From: Clusia tigrina
Lineage: Eukaryota; Arthropoda; Insecta; Diptera; Clusiidae
Reading direction: 5' to 3'
NCBI GenBank assembly: GCA_920105625.2
Contig: OV050032.1
Location: 95,526,542-95,590,541 of the forward strand
DNA length: 64,000 bases
This document shows positions 61,972 through 64,000 of this stretch, in pieces. A model generated the notes under the pieces. That model was not told the origin of the DNA and searched no databases. It saw only the letters and a list, made by a program, of their open reading frames with translations. Each line of letters opens with the position of its first letter. The stretch's first letter is position 1. The position numbers were made by a program, and so were the translations under genes.

Positions 61972-63538
61972 TTGCAACATACAAATGCTTGTAACTTTTT
62001 ACTGGAGCGTCATAAAACCTTGAAATTTTGTAACGATAAAGTACCCGAGCCTCTTGTCATTTTAAGCTATCGCTCAAAGCTATGCTACCCTAGAGTCCCA
62101 AATCAAACACTGATAAAACTTCAAACGCCCCCAACTTCTTTACGGTACGTCCTACACCTATCAAAGCTTGCAACATACAAATGCTTGTAACTTTTTACTG
62201 GAGCGTCATAAAACCTTGAAATTCTGTAACAATAAAGTACTCGAGCCTCTTGTCAATTTAAGCCATCGCTCAAAGCTATGCTACCCTAGAGTCCCAAATC
62301 AAACACTGATAAAACTTCAAACGAGCCTAACTTCTTTACGGTACGTCCTACACATATCAAAGTTTGCCACATTCAAATGCTTGTAACTTTTTACTGGAGC
62401 GTCATAAAACCTTGAAATTTTGTAACAACAAAGTACTCGAGGATCGTGTCAATTTAAGTTATCGCTCAAAGCTATGCTACCATTGAGTCCCAAATCAAAC
62501 ACTGATTAAACTTCAAATGGCAATAACTTCTATACGGTACGTCCTACACCTATCAAAGTTTGCAACATACAAATGCTTGTATCTTTTTACTGGAGCGTCA
62601 TAAAACCTGAAATTTTGTAACAAACAAGTACTCGAGCCTCTTGTCAATTTAAGCTATCGCTCAAAGCTATGCTACCCTTGAGTCCCAAATCAAACACTGA
62701 TAAAACTTCAAATGGCCCTAACTTCTATACGGTACGTCCTACACCCATCAAAGTTTGCAACATACAAATGCTTGTAACTTTTTACTGGAGCGTCATAAAA
62801 CCTTGAAATTTTGTAACAATAAAGTACCCGAGCCTCTTGTCAATTTAAGCTATCGCTCAAAGCTATGCTACCCTAGAGTCCCAAATCAAACACTGATAAA
62901 ACTTCAAACGCCCCTTACTTCTTTATGGTACGTCCTACACATATCAAAGTTTGCAACATACAAATGCTTGTAACTTTTTACTGGAGCGTCATAAAACCTT
63001 GAAATTTTGTAACAATAAAGTACTCGAGCATCTTGTCAATTTAAGTTATCGCTCAAAGCTATGCTACCATTGAGTCCCAAATCAAACACTGACAAAACTT
63101 CAAATGGCAATAACTTCTATACGGTACGTCCTACACCTATCAAAGTTTGCAACATACAAATGCTTGTATCTTTTTACTGGAGCGTCATAAAACCTTGAAA
63201 TTTTGTAACAATAAAGTACCCGAGCCTCTTGTCAATTTAAGCTATCTCTCAAAGCTATGCCACCCTAGAGTCCCAAATCAAACACTGATAAAACTTCAAA
63301 CGCCCCCAACTTCTTTACGGTACGTCCTACACCTATCAAAGTTTGCAACATACAAATGCTTGTAACTTTTTACTGGAGCGTCATAAAACCTTGAAATTGT
63401 GTAACAATAAAGTACTCGAGCCTCTTGTCAATTTAAGCCATCGCTCAAAGCTATGCTACCCTAGAGTCCCAAATCAAACACTGATAAAACTTCAAACGCC
63501 CCTAACTTCTATACGGTACGTCCTACACATATCAAAGT

Positions 63539-63735
63539 TTGCAATTATTCAAATGCTTGTAACTTTTTACTGGAGCGTCGTAAAACCTTGAAATTTTGTA
63601 ACAATGAAGTACTCGAGCCTCTTGTCAATTTAAGCCATCGCTCAAAGCTATGCTACCCTTGAGTCCCAAATCGAACACTGATAAAAGTTCAAACGCCCCT
63701 AACTTCTTTACGGTACGTCCTACACCTCTCAAAGT
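63539..63735 (+). repeat. 197-bp hybrid monomer near the right edge
   Basis: Starts with GCAATTATTC, CGTCGTAAAACC and AATGAAG like 53151, but continues with TCGAACACTG, AAAGTTC and ACACCTCTC like 58248. The two marker sets occur together only here, so it is an exchange product. Confidence 0.82.
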
Positions 63736-63931
63736 TTGCAACATACAAATGCTTGTAACTTTTTACTGGAGCGTCATAAAACCTTGAAATTTTGTAACAA
63801 TAAAGTACCCGAGCCTCTTGTCAATTTAAGCTATCGCTCAAAGCTATGCTACCCTAGAGTCCCAAATCAAACACTGATAAAACTTCAAACGCCCCCAACT
63901 TCTTTACGGTACGTCCTACACCTATCAAAGT

Positions 63932-64000
63932 TTGCAACATACAAATGCTTGTAACTTTTTACTGGAGCGTCATAAAACCTTGAAATTTTGTAACAATAAA
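63932..64000 (+). repeat. Partial monomer at the right window edge
   Basis: The last 69 bases start with TTGCAACAT and run through box A to AACAATAAA. The array is still in phase when the window ends. Confidence 0.95.

Larger units (their letters stand above)
1..64000. repeat. Satellite DNA array, 196-bp monomer, fills the window
   Basis: The same unit of about 196 bp repeats head to tail from first to last base, always in the same orientation. Taking TTGCAACAT (or its variants) as the start, 326 complete monomers run from 170 to 63931. Length changes are all accounted for: 140 bp of deletions and 6 bp of insertions in about 30 monomers, all others being exactly 196 bp. Monomers differ from each other by a limited set of linked substitutions. 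The consensus monomer has by hand count A 66, C 50, G 25, T 55. No gene, transposon or unique spacer interrupts the array, and both ends lie inside it. The role is inferred only: heterochromatin, possibly centromeric or subtelomeric. I do not recognise the family. Confidence 0.99.
49658..64000. repeat. Array domain IV: interleaved duplicated blocks
   Basis: Blocks are repeated at several spacings (4509, 4312, 6860, 1372 bp), overlapping like a mosaic. Characteristic monomers: GTTACAATAAAG; GCTCGTATC; AATTGTGTAAC; CGTCGTAAAACC with TCGAACACTG, AAAGTTC and ACACCTCTC; and GCAATTATTC. Only two monomers of the 195-bp subtype occur (55700 and 62560). No non-satellite sequence. Confidence 0.86.

Noticed and set aside
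561..63954. More than 100 plus-strand open frames of about 72 codons with near-identical products
   Set aside because: Each starts at TTG, not ATG, in the word TTGCAACAT and ends at the TAA of CTTGTAAC in the next monomer, so the length is set by the repeat. Because 196 is one more than a multiple of 3, the frame changes with every monomer. Variants often change the residue or destroy the frame. There is no promoter or ribosome-binding context. These are by-products of the satellite.
1..64000. CRISPR array
   Set aside because: The repetition covers the whole 196-bp unit; there are no short constant repeats separated by unrelated spacers, and no cas genes.
1..64000. CENP-B box
   Set aside because: I looked for a TTCG....A..CGGG pattern on both strands of the consensus and common variants and saw none. 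The ATACGGTACG part of box B does not fit.
1..64000. Mobile element, long terminal repeats or target-site duplications
   Set aside because: The monomer phase is unbroken over the whole window and all length changes are 67 bp or less apart from whole-monomer steps, leaving no room for an inserted element.
1..64000. Internal promoter of RNA polymerase III (tRNA or SINE origin of the monomer)
   Set aside because: No acceptable box B pattern (GGTTCGA..CC) on either strand of the consensus; GAGTCCCAAATC is too different. No cloverleaf could be drawn.
1..64000. Undescribed defence or other gene system
   Set aside because: The window has no genes at all. The interest lies in the structure and history of the satellite, not in an encoded system.

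Overview
The whole 64 kb window is one uninterrupted head-to-tail satellite DNA array. The monomer is 196 bp, about 38% G+C by hand count of a consensus, and every copy lies in the same orientation. I see no protein-coding gene, RNA gene, transposable element, CRISPR array or unique sequence anywhere. Counting from the word TTGCAACAT, there are 326 consecutive complete monomers from 170 to 63931, with partial monomers cut by both window edges. Every departure from 196 bp can be itemised (140 bp of deletions, 6 bp of insertions), and 63762 + 140 - 6 = 326 x 196. The phase is therefore never lost, and the array continues past both ends.

Organism: a long satellite array with nested higher-order repeats and a near-nucleosomal period points to eukaryotic heterochromatin, centromeric, pericentromeric or subtelomeric. 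I do not recognise the family and cannot name the species. The style of monomer would fit a plant satellite, but that is a weak impression. Nothing looks prokaryotic.

Layout. Domain I (about 1-17,416) is built of long higher-order repeats of 22, 23 and 29 monomers. Nested in these is an 8-monomer unit of 1568 bp made of two 784-bp halves. Domain II (17,417-25,748) is more heterogeneous and holds the only strongly shortened monomers (129 and 164 bp), a 198-bp monomer and a 325-bp duplication. Domain III (25,749-49,657) is marked by a 195-bp monomer subtype. It carries a tandem duplication of about 6.2 kb whose crossover falls inside one hybrid monomer, a third partial copy of part of that unit, and a 1957-bp tandem duplication that reads as identical between copies. 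Domain IV (49,658-64,000) has interleaved duplicated blocks at spacings of 4509, 4312, 6860 and 1372 bp, and a patch of unusually divergent monomers at 57.46-58.25 kb.

How the parts relate: the domains share monomer classes defined by linked variants, including a three-monomer series that recurs from 1.5 kb to 63 kb. This fits repeated unequal exchange and segmental amplification of one ancestral array. The monomer itself contains two diverged boxes (about 30 of 47 bases alike, 140 bp apart), which suggests it grew from a shorter unit. The many short reading frames of about 72 codons are by-products of the repeat: they begin at TTG, end at a fixed TAA, and change frame with each monomer because 196 is not a multiple of 3.
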